Shown: positions 7,265-16,502 of the stretch, one piece after another
Numbering within the stretch: the stretch's first letter is position 1
Layout of the letters: every line of letters starts with the position of its first letter
Program-made: the position numbers and the translations under genes
The notes under the pieces: model-generated
Told to the model about the DNA's origin: nothing
Database searches by the model: none
The model's input: only the letters and a program-made list of their open reading frames with translations
NCBI GenBank assembly: GCA_937929935.1
Contig: CALFUL010000005.1
Coordinates: 1-64,000 of the forward strand
From: an uncultured Flavobacteriaceae bacterium
GTDB taxonomy: Bacteria; Bacteroidota; Bacteroidia; Flavobacteriales; Flavobacteriaceae
DNA length: 64,000 bases
Direction: 5' to 3'

Positions 7265-8206
7265 ATGGCGTATCAAGTACCAGAGCCTAAAATTTTTGCC
7301 TGTACCAAGAGTGAAGTTTTAGCTGAAAAAATTGCTAAAGCCTATGGTACTGATTTAGGAAAAGTTCATATTTCTAGATACAGCGATGGTGAGTTTCAAC
7401 CTTCATTTGAAGAATCAGTTCGCGGTGCACGAATATTTATTATTGGTTCTACGCACCCTAGTTCAGAAAACTTAATGGAGATGTTGTTAATGTTAGATGC
7501 TGCTAAAAGAGCCTCGGCTCGCCATATCACAGCAGTGATGCCTTACTTTGGTTGGGCAAGACAAGACCGTAAAGACAAACCAAGAGTACCCATTGCGGCG
7601 AAATTGATTGCTAAAATGCTAGAGGCCGCTGGGGCAACTAGAATTATTACAATGGATCTACATGCAGATCAAATACAAGGCTTTTTTGAAAAACCTGTAG
7701 ATCATTTATTTGCTTCAACCTTATTTTTACCATATTTAAGAGAATTAAATTTAGACAACCTCACCATTGCTTCACCTGATATGGGTGGTTCAAAAAGAGC
7801 CTATGCGTATTCAAAAGCACTTGAATGCGATGTTGTTATCTGCTACAAACAAAGAGCGAAGGCTAATGTTATTTCACATATGGAACTTATTGGAGATGTT
7901 CAAGGAAAGAATGTGGTTCTTGTAGATGATATGGTAGATACCGCAGGCACCTTGGCAAAAGCAGCCGATTTGATGATGGAAAGAGGAGCTTTGAGCGTGA
8001 GAGCGATTACAACACACGGGCTGCTATCTGGAGAGGCTTATGAGAAAATACAGAAGTCTCAATTATTAGAGTTGATAATTACCGATTCAATTCCGTCTAA
8101 AAAAGATAGTGATAAAGTAAAAGTATTAAGTTGTGCTCCTTTGTTTGCAGATGTAATGCACAGAGTACATCATAACACATCAATTTCAGATAAATTTTTA
8201 ATGTAG
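7265..8206 (+). CDS. prs: Ribose-phosphate pyrophosphokinase
   Basis: This cytoplasmic enzyme makes 5-phosphoribosyl-1-pyrophosphate from ribose 5-phosphate and ATP for purine, pyrimidine, histidine, tryptophan and NAD synthesis. The 313-residue length is normal for class I enzymes. MDLHADQIQGFF is the metal/ribose-phosphate site, and VVLVDDMVDTAGTL around residues 217-230 is the PRPP-binding loop. PYFGWARQDRK is the ATP-binding flexible-loop region. It is followed after 102 bases by rplY, an order seen in many Flavobacteriia. A palindromic repeat half-site lies between them. Confidence 0.97.
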   Translation: MAYQVPEPKIFACTKSEVLAEKIAKAYGTDLGKVHISRYSDGEFQPSFEESVRGARIFIIGSTHPSSENLMEMLLMLDAAKRASARHITAVMPYFGWARQDRKDKPRVPIAAKLIAKMLEAAGATRIITMDLHADQIQGFFEKPVDHLFASTLFLPYLRELNLDNLTIASPDMGGSKRAYAYSKALECDVVICYKQRAKANVISHMELIGDVQGKNVVLVDDMVDTAGTLAKAADLMMERGALSVRAITTHGLLSGEAYEKIQKSQLLELIITDSIPSKKDSDKVKVLSCAPLFADVMHRVHHNTSISDKFLM

Positions 8207-8254
8207 CCATAGCTACCATTAAAAAAAAGTGTTGATTAAAGAATAGCATCCGAT

Positions 8255-8274
8255 GCCTGAGCGAAGTCGAAGGC
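8255..8274. repeat. Dispersed repeat half-site
   Basis: GCCTGAGCGAAGTCGAAGGC between prs and rplY contains CTGAGCGAAGTCGAAG, which matches 15 of 16 bases of the right arm of the repeat inserted in metG (45804-45819). It belongs to the same dispersed family of short palindromes. Confidence 0.5.
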
Positions 8275-8308
8275 AGAAAAATAGAATTATTAATTATTAA
8301 ACTATATA

Positions 8309-8956
8309 ATGAAGTCAATTACAATTAAAGGATCAGAAAGAGAAAGCGTGGGCAAAAAGGCAACTAAGGCCCTACGTAATGCTGGACAGGTTCCTTGCGT
8401 GGTATACGGAGGGGAAAAACCATTACACTTTTCAGCACCTGAATTAAGTTTCAGAGATTTAGTGTACACCGCCGCAGCGCATACCGTAAAGGTTGACTTA
8501 GGTGATGGACAGTTAGAAGCCATAATGCAAGACATCCAATTCCACCCGGTAACGGATAAAATTATGCATATTGATTTTTACCAAATCTTTGATGATATTG
8601 AAATTACAATGAACATACCTGTAAGACTACTTGGAACTTCTCCTGGTGTTCGAAACGGGGGTCGTTTATTATTTAGAAAAAGAAAATTGGTTATCAAAGC
8701 TTTACCAAGCAAATTACCTGATTTCTTTGATATTGACATTTCTACATTAAAAATCGGAGATAACATTACTGTTAATTCGCTTTTAAATGATGATTTTGCC
8801 ATCTTACACCCTGAAACACAAGTAGTAGTTCAAGTTAAAATGGCTCGTGCTGCTGTCGTTGTTGAAGAAGATGAAGAAGGAGAAGAAGGAGTTGAAGGAG
8901 CTGAAGGAGCCGCTGAAGGTGGTGCTGAAGCCCCAGCTGCTGAAGGTAACGCATAG
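8309..8956 (+). CDS. rplY: 50S ribosomal protein L25, general stress protein Ctc type
   Basis: This is the long (215-residue) Ctc form of bL25, which binds 5S rRNA. The N-terminal L25 domain (residues ~4-90) includes [19 protein letters not shown] and VVYGGEKP. The TL5/Ctc C-terminal beta domain follows (~95-180, [16 protein letters not shown]...). The tail from ~187 is low-complexity and acidic, made of Glu/Gly/Ala, as is common in this phylum. It is probably transcribed with prs and ends at a strong terminator at 8978-9007. Confidence 0.96.
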   Translation: MKSITIKGSERESVGKKATKALRNAGQVPCVVYGGEKPLHFSAPELSFRDLVYTAAAHTVKVDLGDGQLEAIMQDIQFHPVTDKIMHIDFYQIFDDIEITMNIPVRLLGTSPGVRNGGRLLFRKRKLVIKALPSKLPDFFDIDISTLKIGDNITVNSLLNDDFAILHPETQVVVQVKMARAAVVVEEDEEGEEGVEGAEGAAEGGAEAPAAEGNA

Positions 8957-8977
8957 TACTTTTGTAGTATTTGATAA

Positions 8978-9007
8978 AAAAGCATCCGCCATTTAGCGGA
9001 TGCTTTT
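8978..9007 (+). terminator. Intrinsic terminator after rplY
   Basis: AAAAGCATCCGC (8978-8989) and GCGGATGCTTTT (8996-9007) form a perfect 12-bp stem with a 6-base loop, ending in T residues. It also means that an upstream start for pth at 8971 is unlikely. Confidence 0.85.
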
Positions 9008-9036
9008 GTACTTTTATAAGAGTTACAATTACTTGT

Positions 9037-9666
9037 ATGATTCATTTATTAAAATTCTTATTTGGCCGTAAAGAACAACTGCTCGAAGAAAAAGATAGTA
9101 TGAAAAAATTTTTAATTGTTGGTCTTGGTAATATTGGTTCTGAATATGAAAACACCAGACACAATATTGGTTTTAAAGTATTGAACGCCTTGGCTGAAAA
9201 AGAGGACCTAACTTTTGAAACCGTTCGATTGGGCGATACTTGTATCTATAAAATAAAAGGAAGAAGTGTCATTTGCCTTAAACCTTCAACCTATATGAAC
9301 CTGAGCGGAAAAGCGCTAAAGTTTTGGATGGATAAAGAAAAAATACCTTTAGAAAATATTTTAGTGATAACCGATGATATTAATTTAACCTTTGGCATAT
9401 TTCGCTTAAAAACAAAAGGAAGCGATGGTGGTCATAACGGCTTAAAAGATATTCAAAACGTTCTTCAAACTACAAAGTATAATCGCTTTAGATTTGGCGT
9501 GGGTTCAGACTTTGGCAAAGGCAGGCAGGTTGAATATGTTTTGGGTAAATGGTCTGAAGAAGAAAACAAACAACTTGAAAAACGCCTTTTAGAATCAGCA
9601 GAATTAATAAGGTCATTTGTATTAAGTGGTGTTAGCAATACTATGAATAAATTCAACGGTAGCTAG
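9037..9666 (+). CDS. pth: Peptidyl-tRNA hydrolase
   Basis: It releases tRNA from prematurely terminated peptidyl-tRNAs. It shows VGLGNIGSEYENTRHNIGF with the catalytic His after NTR, KPSTYMNLSG with the substrate Asn, ITDDINL and GSDGGHNGLKDI. The ATG at 9037 gives 209 residues with a 21-residue N-terminal extension (MIHLLKFLFG...), a form I recall from flavobacterial homologues. ATG 9100, just before KKFLIVGLGN, is the alternative and gives the standard ~188 residues. A longer frame from 8971 would begin inside the rplY terminator and is not used. Confidence 0.95.
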   Translation: MIHLLKFLFGRKEQLLEEKDSMKKFLIVGLGNIGSEYENTRHNIGFKVLNALAEKEDLTFETVRLGDTCIYKIKGRSVICLKPSTYMNLSGKALKFWMDKEKIPLENILVITDDINLTFGIFRLKTKGSDGGHNGLKDIQNVLQTTKYNRFRFGVGSDFGKGRQVEYVLGKWSEEENKQLEKRLLESAELIRSFVLSGVSNTMNKFNGS

Positions 9667-9672
9667 AATTAA

Positions 9673-10353
9673 TTATAAGCTTCTAAAATCAAAGACTCCA
9701 GAATCTGATTCATTACCTTCTTTATCTCTGGTAATAATTTTCCAATAATAAACGGTATTTGACGCAACATCAACATTCAATCTAGTTGTTGTTACGCTCA
9801 ATGTTTGTATAACAGCTGTTGGTGGGTTTGTAGTAGAAAAGTACAACTCATAGGCTAAAATATCATTATCAATATCTGCACCAGTCCAATCAAGGGCTAT
9901 TTGTCCAATGTTATTACTATTTACTGATGTTCCTGAAATAGGCGAATTAATTACAGCTGGAAAAGGTGCATACGTGGTTTGAAACCCTGCATTATAAAAT
10001 TGCCATTCTTCACTCAAAACAATTTCTTGAACATCATCATTTTTAGTGCTTACTTGCCAAGCATATAATGTTCCTTTATGCAAAGGTAATCTAGCTGATT
10101 GGGTTACTACCTCAATTCTTTGCGATGTGTTTGCCATAACGTCTGTAACACGCAATACATAGGTGTCTGTATTTTTAGCTTTCTGCCATCTGAACTCTAC
10201 CTCTGTAGTTGTACTATTTAAATCGGTTCCAATAGTACATTCAGAGCTTCGCTCTGGAAAAAGTAAAGACGTAGCATCTGGCGCTTGTGGCGGGTTATTT
10301 TTTTTACAGCCAAAGAATAGTATTAAGATAAAAAACAAGTTTATTAATCTCAT
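9673..10353 (-). CDS. Lipoprotein with fibronectin type III-like domains
   Basis: The 226-residue protein begins with a hydrophobic segment ending LFFGCKK, a lipobox-like signal with the lipidated Cys at about position 16. Two repeats of ~85 residues follow, each with the pattern F/L-x-W...Y-x-L...Y-x-W-x-I-x-T-K/R, typical of fibronectin type III or Ig-like surface domains. It overlaps the end of the upstream secreted protease gene by 4 bases, so the two are translationally coupled. It is probably an outer-membrane or surface partner of the protease; the specific role is unknown. Confidence 0.7.
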   Translation of the reverse strand: MRLINLFFILILFFGCKKNNPPQAPDATSLLFPERSSECTIGTDLNSTTTEVEFRWQKAKNTDTYVLRVTDVMANTSQRIEVVTQSARLPLHKGTLYAWQVSTKNDDVQEIVLSEEWQFYNAGFQTTYAPFPAVINSPISGTSVNSNNIGQIALDWTGADIDNDILAYELYFSTTNPPTAVIQTLSVTTTRLNVDVASNTVYYWKIITRDKEGNESDSGVFDFRSL

Positions 10354-13300
10354 AGCTTAATTATTTTAGAGCTTGCTTTTAATTTTTCTCCACTATATTG
10401 AATATGATACATACCTGTTGGTAAACCAGCTAAATTTACTTGTATCTCGCCACCATTGATGCTATAAAAGTCACTTTTTAGTAGTTTGCCTTCAATACTA
10501 AAAATGCGAACGGTAACATCGCCAACTTCTAACGGAAAGGCAATAGTTATTTGTTCTTGAAACGGATTAGGGTAAACCACAGGCTCTGCTGAAATGAAAA
10601 TTTGTTCTTCATAAACCCCTTGACATTCTAAACTTGTTGAAACCTTTAATACATTTAAGCCTTCTTTAAGACCCAGTACTATTGAATCATCAGTAGTTTG
10701 AGTAATCTCGTCATTTAAATCAATAGTATATACGCTACCGCCTGAAAGGTCTAATTCTAACAAATTAGCTGAAAGTGAAACACGCGAAGTAACCCCTAGC
10801 GCCTCAGGTTCTGAGATTAGTACTTCAAAACACCTTTGTTCATATATAGTAGTGCCATCAGTACCATCAATACAAACAGTGTAGGTGTCTGCCGCTAAAT
10901 TTGACAAACTGTAGTTGGTTGTAAAATTATCATTTATTGTTAAACCTCCCCCCACTATTTCAACACTATAATTCAAGTTTTCACGAGCTTCAATTGTCAA
11001 AAGACCATCATTATTAGTTCTACAGGTTTCGCTTTGTGCAGCAATAGAAAAATTATTTGCCGGAAAATTAAAAACTGGGCAACCTGTAACATCGACTGTA
11101 ACACCAATAGGTGTACCTAGACACAGGTCATCGCCATCATCAAAAACACCATCGTTGTCATCATCTGGTCTAAATTGACCTTCTACACATACTTCTAATG
11201 AAAAATTTTGAATGACCCCACCGTCATTATCGGCACCATCAAAAACGGTCAACACCCAATCGCCTTGCATTGATTCTCCATTAAAAGAACTTAAAAACCC
11301 TTCAGGCTGAACTACATCTCTTATTGCCGGTTGACCTATGCAAACAATAGTTGATAAAGCCTGATCATCAAAAACAGCATTTACATCTTCAGAACTACCG
11401 CATACGGCAGAAAATAAAGACACAACAGTACCTTGTGGTGATGTCAATGTGACGTTTAAGTCTGACAAAAATGTATGGTCAATAGCCAAAGTCACATTGA
11501 TGTCAGCTATTGATAAATCTTCTGAAAATGAAATGGTTGAACTCACCGTATTTGCATTGGTTGCTGAAATAACAACGGGTAAATTTGTTGCGGCTTTTGT
11601 AGTACAACTAAAATTAATTGTTGTAAAACTACTGACTTCACTAAAAGAACCCTCTTCGCAACTGTTTGCAGGTTTAACACGCCAAAAATAGGTAGTTTCA
11701 AATTCAAGGGTTGTGGGTACATAAGTAGTTGTAATCAATCCTATTACGCTTTCAACAATATTGGTAAAATTGACATCTGTGGCAATTTCAACGGTATAGT
11801 TTGCACCGGTTTCTTCTGACCATGTTAGGGTTTCAAATCTTGAAACATCACGAATATCATTCACTGGCGAATTCAAAGAAATCGCATTAAAGGTGCCATC
11901 AAAAATATTGACATTGAGCATTATCTCTTTTTGAAAATTTGCCGAAGTAGCTAAAACCGTTATCGGATAACTTCCTGCTGCAACATTTTGAGTATCTGAA
12001 AAAGACAATTGCACCGGGGTATTTGAAACGGTAACCGTTGCAGGTGAAAAATCAAAAGTTAATCCTACCGGTGGCGACGGAATACTAAAAGTCACTTCTT
12101 CGCTAAACCCGAGAAAAGCTTCATAGTTAAACGGAATGATAAGATTGTCTGGTTGGCAAATATCAAATTCAGTAGCCTCAAAATTTAGAACCACTTCAGA
12201 TGCTTCAATCGTAAATTGGGCGGCATTTACAGCAAAAAAAATGTTGTCACTCGCCTTAATCATGATGCGCCCTTGGGCAGTAGCATTTCCGGGTAATACA
12301 ACATTATGACTGCCGTCATTAGGCACTCCTTCTGCCAATAAAACAGAAAAATCAACACCCCCATTTAACGATAAATAAATATCTACATTGGCAGCATTTA
12401 TAGGAGCTAAATTTGTATTTGCTACGTCCCAAGTAATAGTTTCAACACTACCTGCAGTAGCTACAAAAGGTACTTGCTGAGAGGTCACCTTAAAAGGTCC
12501 GGCACTACCTTCAACAAAAACATTAACTAAATCAGCAGCAACCTGCCCGGCCCCTTGAACATTGTCTCTTACTGTTAAGGCAAAATTCATTTCTCTTTCA
12601 ATGTCAGAAACCGTTTCCCATGTAGAATTTATATTCGGATTCTGTTGCGTAAGCGAACCCTGAATGACACTTGATAATGCCGGAAAATACCGTTCTGGTC
12701 GAACAGAAGGTATTTGTGATCTAAAGTTACTTCCGATAGGGTTATTAGGGCCAAATATGTCAAAGGTTACAAGACCATTATCTATTTGCTCCCAAGCATA
12801 TGTCAAAACATCATTTGAATCAAGGTCAGAGGCTAATCCTGTTAAAACAAAAGCAGTTGATTTAGGAATGGTAAAAGATCCTGTTGGTACAATTACCGGC
12901 GGATTGTTAACCAAACTAATAATTTCGGCACAACTAGTTGTATCTAAATAATCTGTTATTTGTACAATACTACTGTAATGAAAATAATCATCACTATTAC
13001 TCGCCACGTTATTATTTCCAGTAATTCCGGCATACCCCATAATGGTACTTCCACTGCCCGGCTCAACTTGAACTCCCGTACCCTCAGCTTCAAAAGACCA
13101 GGTATGATTTGCGCCAAATTGATGCCCAATTTCGTGTGCCACAAAGTCAATATCAAAAATATCGCCTTCTGGTATGGGTGCAGAAGCAAAAGAACTTCCT
13201 TTTATATTATTGCTACACACACTTCCTATTCTACCAGCATTACCATTCGAACTTTCTGAAACTCCGAATAAAATACCCACATCATAATTTTCTTCTCCAA

Positions 13301-14126
13301 TAGTAGCTGTAAATGCTGATTGTGCTTGAGATGTGCTAACCCCCTGAAAAGGGTCAGTTTCTGCATCTACATAAATAACCTGATCTGTAGTTGCGATTAC
13401 TTCAAGTCGCACCCCTAAATCATTTTCAAACAAACCATTAATTCGTGTAATGGTAGCGTTTATTGCAGCTAATGCATCAGCTACTGTACCCCCATGATAT
13501 TGGGTATACTCACCTGTAGCAGCTACTGCTATTCTATATTTTCGTAATTCTTGATTATCAACAGGTCTTAAGGTTGTTAAAGAATTAAAACTCGCATCAA
13601 AATCTTGAGTAGCACATATAAATTCTTTAGCAAGATTGGTTTGAGTATTTCTTGAATAAACCACATAGGTACCTTCTTGAGATTTTTGCAAATAGGTAAT
13701 AGGGCTGCCATTAGTATGCATCACTAGCCCTTGAATACCTTTGTGTGAAACACTAAGGCGAAGTTTATCACCGCTTTTGTTAAGAGCGCGACCTGTGTAT
13801 GATTTTATTTCAGGGTATTTAGCTGATAATTTATCAGACAAAACCGAAGTTTCAGTAATTTCAAAAGCCACAATAGCACCAGTTTCATCAGGTATTTGCA
13901 CTACCTCTTTGAAATCAGATTTTAAACTATTGCCTTTTAAATTTTGCGTAAATTGTTCTTCGTCAATGTTGTAGACTTGTCCACTTTTAACATCAAAGCG
14001 TTTTGAAAAATCTGAGGTACTTAGATAACTAGAATTATCACGACTCCAAAAAGTATCTTGCGCTTTTCCGTAAAAGGAAAAAAATACTATGGTAATTGCA
14101 AAAACAAGACGTAGTTTTGTAACCAT
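10350..14126 (-). CDS. Secreted reprolysin-like zinc metalloprotease with T9SS sorting domain
   Basis: The signal peptide ends near FYGKA-QD. The metzincin zinc site HEIGHQFGANHTW lies near residues 331-343 (numbered from this start), with a preceding propeptide-like region. Beta-sandwich modules follow, including fibronectin type III-like segments. A proprotein convertase P-like domain sits at about 850-970, then an Asp-rich calcium-binding repeat (DDDNDGVFDDGDD). A ~75-residue C-terminal domain starting YPNPFQEQ and ending in KIIKL is the type A T9SS sorting signal. ATG 14126 is chosen because the promoter TATATTTG lies at 14148-14155; the ATG at 14150 would lie at or before the transcription start. 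Confidence 0.88.
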   Translation of the reverse strand: MVTKLRLVFAITIVFFSFYGKAQDTFWSRDNSSYLSTSDFSKRFDVKSGQVYNIDEEQFTQNLKGNSLKSDFKEVVQIPDETGAIVAFEITETSVLSDKLSAKYPEIKSYTGRALNKSGDKLRLSVSHKGIQGLVMHTNGSPITYLQKSQEGTYVVYSRNTQTNLAKEFICATQDFDASFNSLTTLRPVDNQELRKYRIAVAATGEYTQYHGGTVADALAAINATITRINGLFENDLGVRLEVIATTDQVIYVDAETDPFQGVSTSQAQSAFTATIGEENYDVGILFGVSESSNGNAGRIGSVCSNNIKGSSFASAPIPEGDIFDIDFVAHEIGHQFGANHTWSFEAEGTGVQVEPGSGSTIMGYAGITGNNNVASNSDDYFHYSSIVQITDYLDTTSCAEIISLVNNPPVIVPTGSFTIPKSTAFVLTGLASDLDSNDVLTYAWEQIDNGLVTFDIFGPNNPIGSNFRSQIPSVRPERYFPALSSVIQGSLTQQNPNINSTWETVSDIEREMNFALTVRDNVQGAGQVAADLVNVFVEGSAGPFKVTSQQVPFVATAGSVETITWDVANTNLAPINAANVDIYLSLNGGVDFSVLLAEGVPNDGSHNVVLPGNATAQGRIMIKASDNIFFAVNAAQFTIEASEVVLNFEATEFDICQPDNLIIPFNYEAFLGFSEEVTFSIPSPPVGLTFDFSPATVTVSNTPVQLSFSDTQNVAAGSYPITVLATSANFQKEIMLNVNIFDGTFNAISLNSPVNDIRDVSRFETLTWSEETGANYTVEIATDVNFTNIVESVIGLITTTYVPTTLEFETTYFWRVKPANSCEEGSFSEVSSFTTINFSCTTKAATNLPVVISATNANTVSSTISFSEDLSIADINVTLAIDHTFLSDLNVTLTSPQGTVVSLFSAVCGSSEDVNAVFDDQALSTIVCIGQPAIRDVVQPEGFLSSFNGESMQGDWVLTVFDGADNDGGVIQNFSLEVCVEGQFRPDDDNDGVFDDGDDLCLGTPIGVTVDVTGCPVFNFPANNFSIAAQSETCRTNNDGLLTIEARENLNYSVEIVGGGLTINDNFTTNYSLSNLAADTYTVCIDGTDGTTIYEQRCFEVLISEPEALGVTSRVSLSANLLELDLSGGSVYTIDLNDEITQTTDDSIVLGLKEGLNVLKVSTSLECQGVYEEQIFISAEPVVYPNPFQEQITIAFPLEVGDVTVRIFSIEGKLLKSDFYSINGGEIQVNLAGLPTGMYHIQYSGEKLKASSKIIKL

Positions 14127-14147
14127 AAGCGGGGGTTTAACCAACTT

Positions 14148-14176
14148 CAAATATAAGTTTTTATCTTTTATTACAA
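14148..14176 (-). promoter_or_regulatory. Promoter of the T9SS protease, overlapping the ribF start
   Basis: On the minus strand TTG (14174-14176), an 18-base spacer and TATATTTG (14148-14155) match the -33/-7 consensus of Bacteroidota. The -33 element abuts the GTG start of the divergent ribF. Confidence 0.65.
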
Positions 14177-15106
14177 GTGATTACAGTTAAAGGCATTTCT
14201 GAATATAACCAAGAATTTAATACCGCAATCACTATAGGTACTTTTGATGGTGTTCATATTGGTCATCAAAAAATTATAGAACGGCTCATTAAAAAAGCCC
14301 ATAAACTCAATTTAAAATCAACTGTACTTACTTTTTTTCCGCACCCAAGAATGATTTTACAACAAGAATCAGATGTGAAATTATTGAATACTATTTATGA
14401 AAAAACCAAAATACTTCAAAAATCGGGCCTAGATGTACTTATAGTACATCCGTTTACCAAAGAATTTTCTAGACTCTCAGCCACTGAATTTGTTCGCGAT
14501 TTACTGGTTAACAGTTTACAAGCGAAACAAATCATCATAGGCTATGATCACCGATTTGGTCGAAATCGAGATGCGAACATTACTGACTTAATCTCTTTTG
14601 GCAATACCTTTGATTTTGAGGTTGAAGAAATTTCAGCGCAAGAAATAGATGACGTTTCAGTAAGTTCTACCAAAATAAGACGTGCCCTTGAAAACGGAGC
14701 TATCAAAACAGCAAACAAATATCTTGGCTATAAATATATGCTCACTGGAGTTGTTTCTAAAGGGAAAGGTTTGGGCAGAACAATTGATTATCCAACGGCA
14801 AATATAAAAATCAAAGAAGATTATAAATTAATACCCATGAATGGGGTTTATTTGGTGCAAAGCAGCATTGACAACATGACTATTTATGGCATGATGAATA
14901 TTGGTTTTAACCCTACTGTTGACGGCTCAGAAAAGAGTATCGAAGTCCATTTTTTTGATTTCAATAAAAACCTTTATGATAAAACCCTTCAAATTGACAT
15001 CATTGACAGGCTACGTGATGAAAAAAAATTCAATTCGCTTGATGAACTCAAAGAGCAACTCAAGAAGGATCAATTGAATTCACTACGTATAATCAATACC
15101 CTATAA
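14177..15106 (+). CDS. ribF: Bifunctional riboflavin kinase/FAD synthetase
   Basis: It converts riboflavin to FMN and FMN to FAD. The N-terminal adenylyltransferase domain has GTFDGVHIGHQKII, and IIGYDHRFGRNRD holds the second nucleotide motif. The C-terminal flavokinase domain has GKGLGRTIDYPTANI, MNGVYLV and a KSIEVHFFDFN strand. The length (309 residues) is standard. The start is GTG at 14177; no ATG is suitably placed. It is followed after 3 bases by the HTTM gene and is divergent from the protease, with only 50 bases between their start codons. Confidence 0.96.
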   Translation: MITVKGISEYNQEFNTAITIGTFDGVHIGHQKIIERLIKKAHKLNLKSTVLTFFPHPRMILQQESDVKLLNTIYEKTKILQKSGLDVLIVHPFTKEFSRLSATEFVRDLLVNSLQAKQIIIGYDHRFGRNRDANITDLISFGNTFDFEVEEISAQEIDDVSVSSTKIRRALENGAIKTANKYLGYKYMLTGVVSKGKGLGRTIDYPTANIKIKEDYKLIPMNGVYLVQSSIDNMTIYGMMNIGFNPTVDGSEKSIEVHFFDFNKNLYDKTLQIDIIDRLRDEKKFNSLDELKEQLKKDQLNSLRIINTL

Positions 15107-15109
15107 AAC

Positions 15110-16447
15110 ATGCTGAATCGATTTGTTTTTAAAAAAATTGATAACTCAGCCCTTATTGTTTTCAGAATTTTATTCGGACTATTAATTGCTTGTGAGTGCT
15201 ACGGAGCGATTATAACTGGTTGGATTAAAAACACCCTCATCAATCCGAAATTTACGTTCAATTTCATTGGTTTTGACTGGCTTCAACCCTTGCCAGGTTA
15301 CGGGATGTATTTCTATTTCTTTATTATGGGAACCTGCGGTATTTGTATTGCTCTCGGGTATCGCTATCGTTTTAGCATCATTAGTTTTACATTACTTTGG
15401 ACGGGGGTTTACCTCATGCAAAAAACATCATATAACAATCATTATTATTTACTGATTTTGATTTCTTGTTTTATGTGTTTTTTTCCGGCCAATACCGCCT
15501 ACTCTTTTGATGCAAAAAATAATCCATCTATAAAAGCTAATGGTATGTATAACGGCATTAAATGGCTGGTAATACTGCAATTATTTATAGTGTATACCTA
15601 CGCCTCAATAGCAAAGATCTATGGCGATTGGCTTGATTTGAGTATCATTAAAATCTTAATGAGTAACAAAAAAGAGTATTTTATCATTGGCAACCTTTTG
15701 CAAAATGATTTAGCGCATCATATCATTGCTTACTTTGGTATCGCTTTCGATCTATTAGTGGTGCCTGCACTACTCTATAAACCCACAAGAAAAATTGCTT
15801 TTGTCTTATCTATCTTTTTTCATCTATTCAATTCTGTTGTTTTTCAAATTGGCATTTTCCCATTTCTATCATTGGCTTTCATTGTATTTTTCTTTGAGCC
15901 AGAAACCATACGGAATCTGTTTTTTAAACAAAAAGAAGCTTTTCAACCAACAGTTTTGAAAATTCCGTCATACCATAAAATTGCACTTTCAGTAGGCTTA
16001 ATTTACATAAGTATTCAACTCGTTTTACCTATTCGTCATTATTTTTTTAAAGATGATGTACTATGGACTGAAGAAGGGCACAGAATGAGTTGGCGCATGA
16101 TGCTTAGAAGTAGATCCGGCACGGTTCAATTTAAGGTCGTTGACAAAGCAACCAAAATTGAAACGCTCATAAAACCAGAGGCTTATCTCAGTCAAAAACA
16201 AAGCCGTAGAATTGCTACATACCCCGATTTTATATGGCAATTTGCGCAGCGGTTAAAGAAAGATTATGCCTCAAATGGTCAAGATGTTGCTGTGTTTGCT
16301 ACTAATTCAAAAGTGAGTGTTAACGGTAAACCTGCCATAGCGTTTATAAATCCTAAAACGGATTTAGCCAATGAAAAATGGAGTCATTTTAAACACCATG
16401 AATGGATTTTACCTTCTGAAGGGTTAAAAAAGACCACATCCGAATAA
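15110..16447 (+). CDS. HTTM-domain (gamma-carboxylase-like) membrane protein
   Basis: This 445-residue integral membrane protein has about eight hydrophobic segments in its first 330 residues. It belongs to the HTTM family (horizontally transferred transmembrane domain, related to vitamin K-dependent gamma-carboxylase). Typical features are the N-terminal SALIVFRILFGLLIACE helix, YLMQKTSYNNHYYLL, and a soluble C-terminal domain containing W-T-E-E-G-H-R-M-S-W-R-M-M. The function in bacteria is not known. It is co-directional with ribF, 3 bases downstream, and precedes serS. Confidence 0.8.
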   Translation: MLNRFVFKKIDNSALIVFRILFGLLIACECYGAIITGWIKNTLINPKFTFNFIGFDWLQPLPGYGMYFYFFIMGTCGICIALGYRYRFSIISFTLLWTGVYLMQKTSYNNHYYLLILISCFMCFFPANTAYSFDAKNNPSIKANGMYNGIKWLVILQLFIVYTYASIAKIYGDWLDLSIIKILMSNKKEYFIIGNLLQNDLAHHIIAYFGIAFDLLVVPALLYKPTRKIAFVLSIFFHLFNSVVFQIGIFPFLSLAFIVFFFEPETIRNLFFKQKEAFQPTVLKIPSYHKIALSVGLIYISIQLVLPIRHYFFKDDVLWTEEGHRMSWRMMLRSRSGTVQFKVVDKATKIETLIKPEAYLSQKQSRRIATYPDFIWQFAQRLKKDYASNGQDVAVFATNSKVSVNGKPAIAFINPKTDLANEKWSHFKHHEWILPSEGLKKTTSE

Positions 16448-16474
16448 ATCAACAAATTAATCACAAGATTAGTT

Positions 16475-16482
16475 TAAATTTG
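16475..16482 (+). promoter_or_regulatory. Putative -7 box of serS
   Basis: TAAATTTG matches TAnnTTTG and lies 20 bases before the serS start codon. No clear -33 TTG is seen at the right distance. Confidence 0.4.
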
Positions 16483-16502
16483 TAAGCTTAAAATCATATC
16501 AA

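Noticed and set aside
8971-9036. N-terminal extension of pth from ATG 8971
   Set aside because: It starts inside the rplY terminator hairpin and has no conserved features.
10163-10360. Plus-strand ORF within the lipoprotein gene
   Set aside because: It is antisense to a clearly coding frame and has no recognisable domain.
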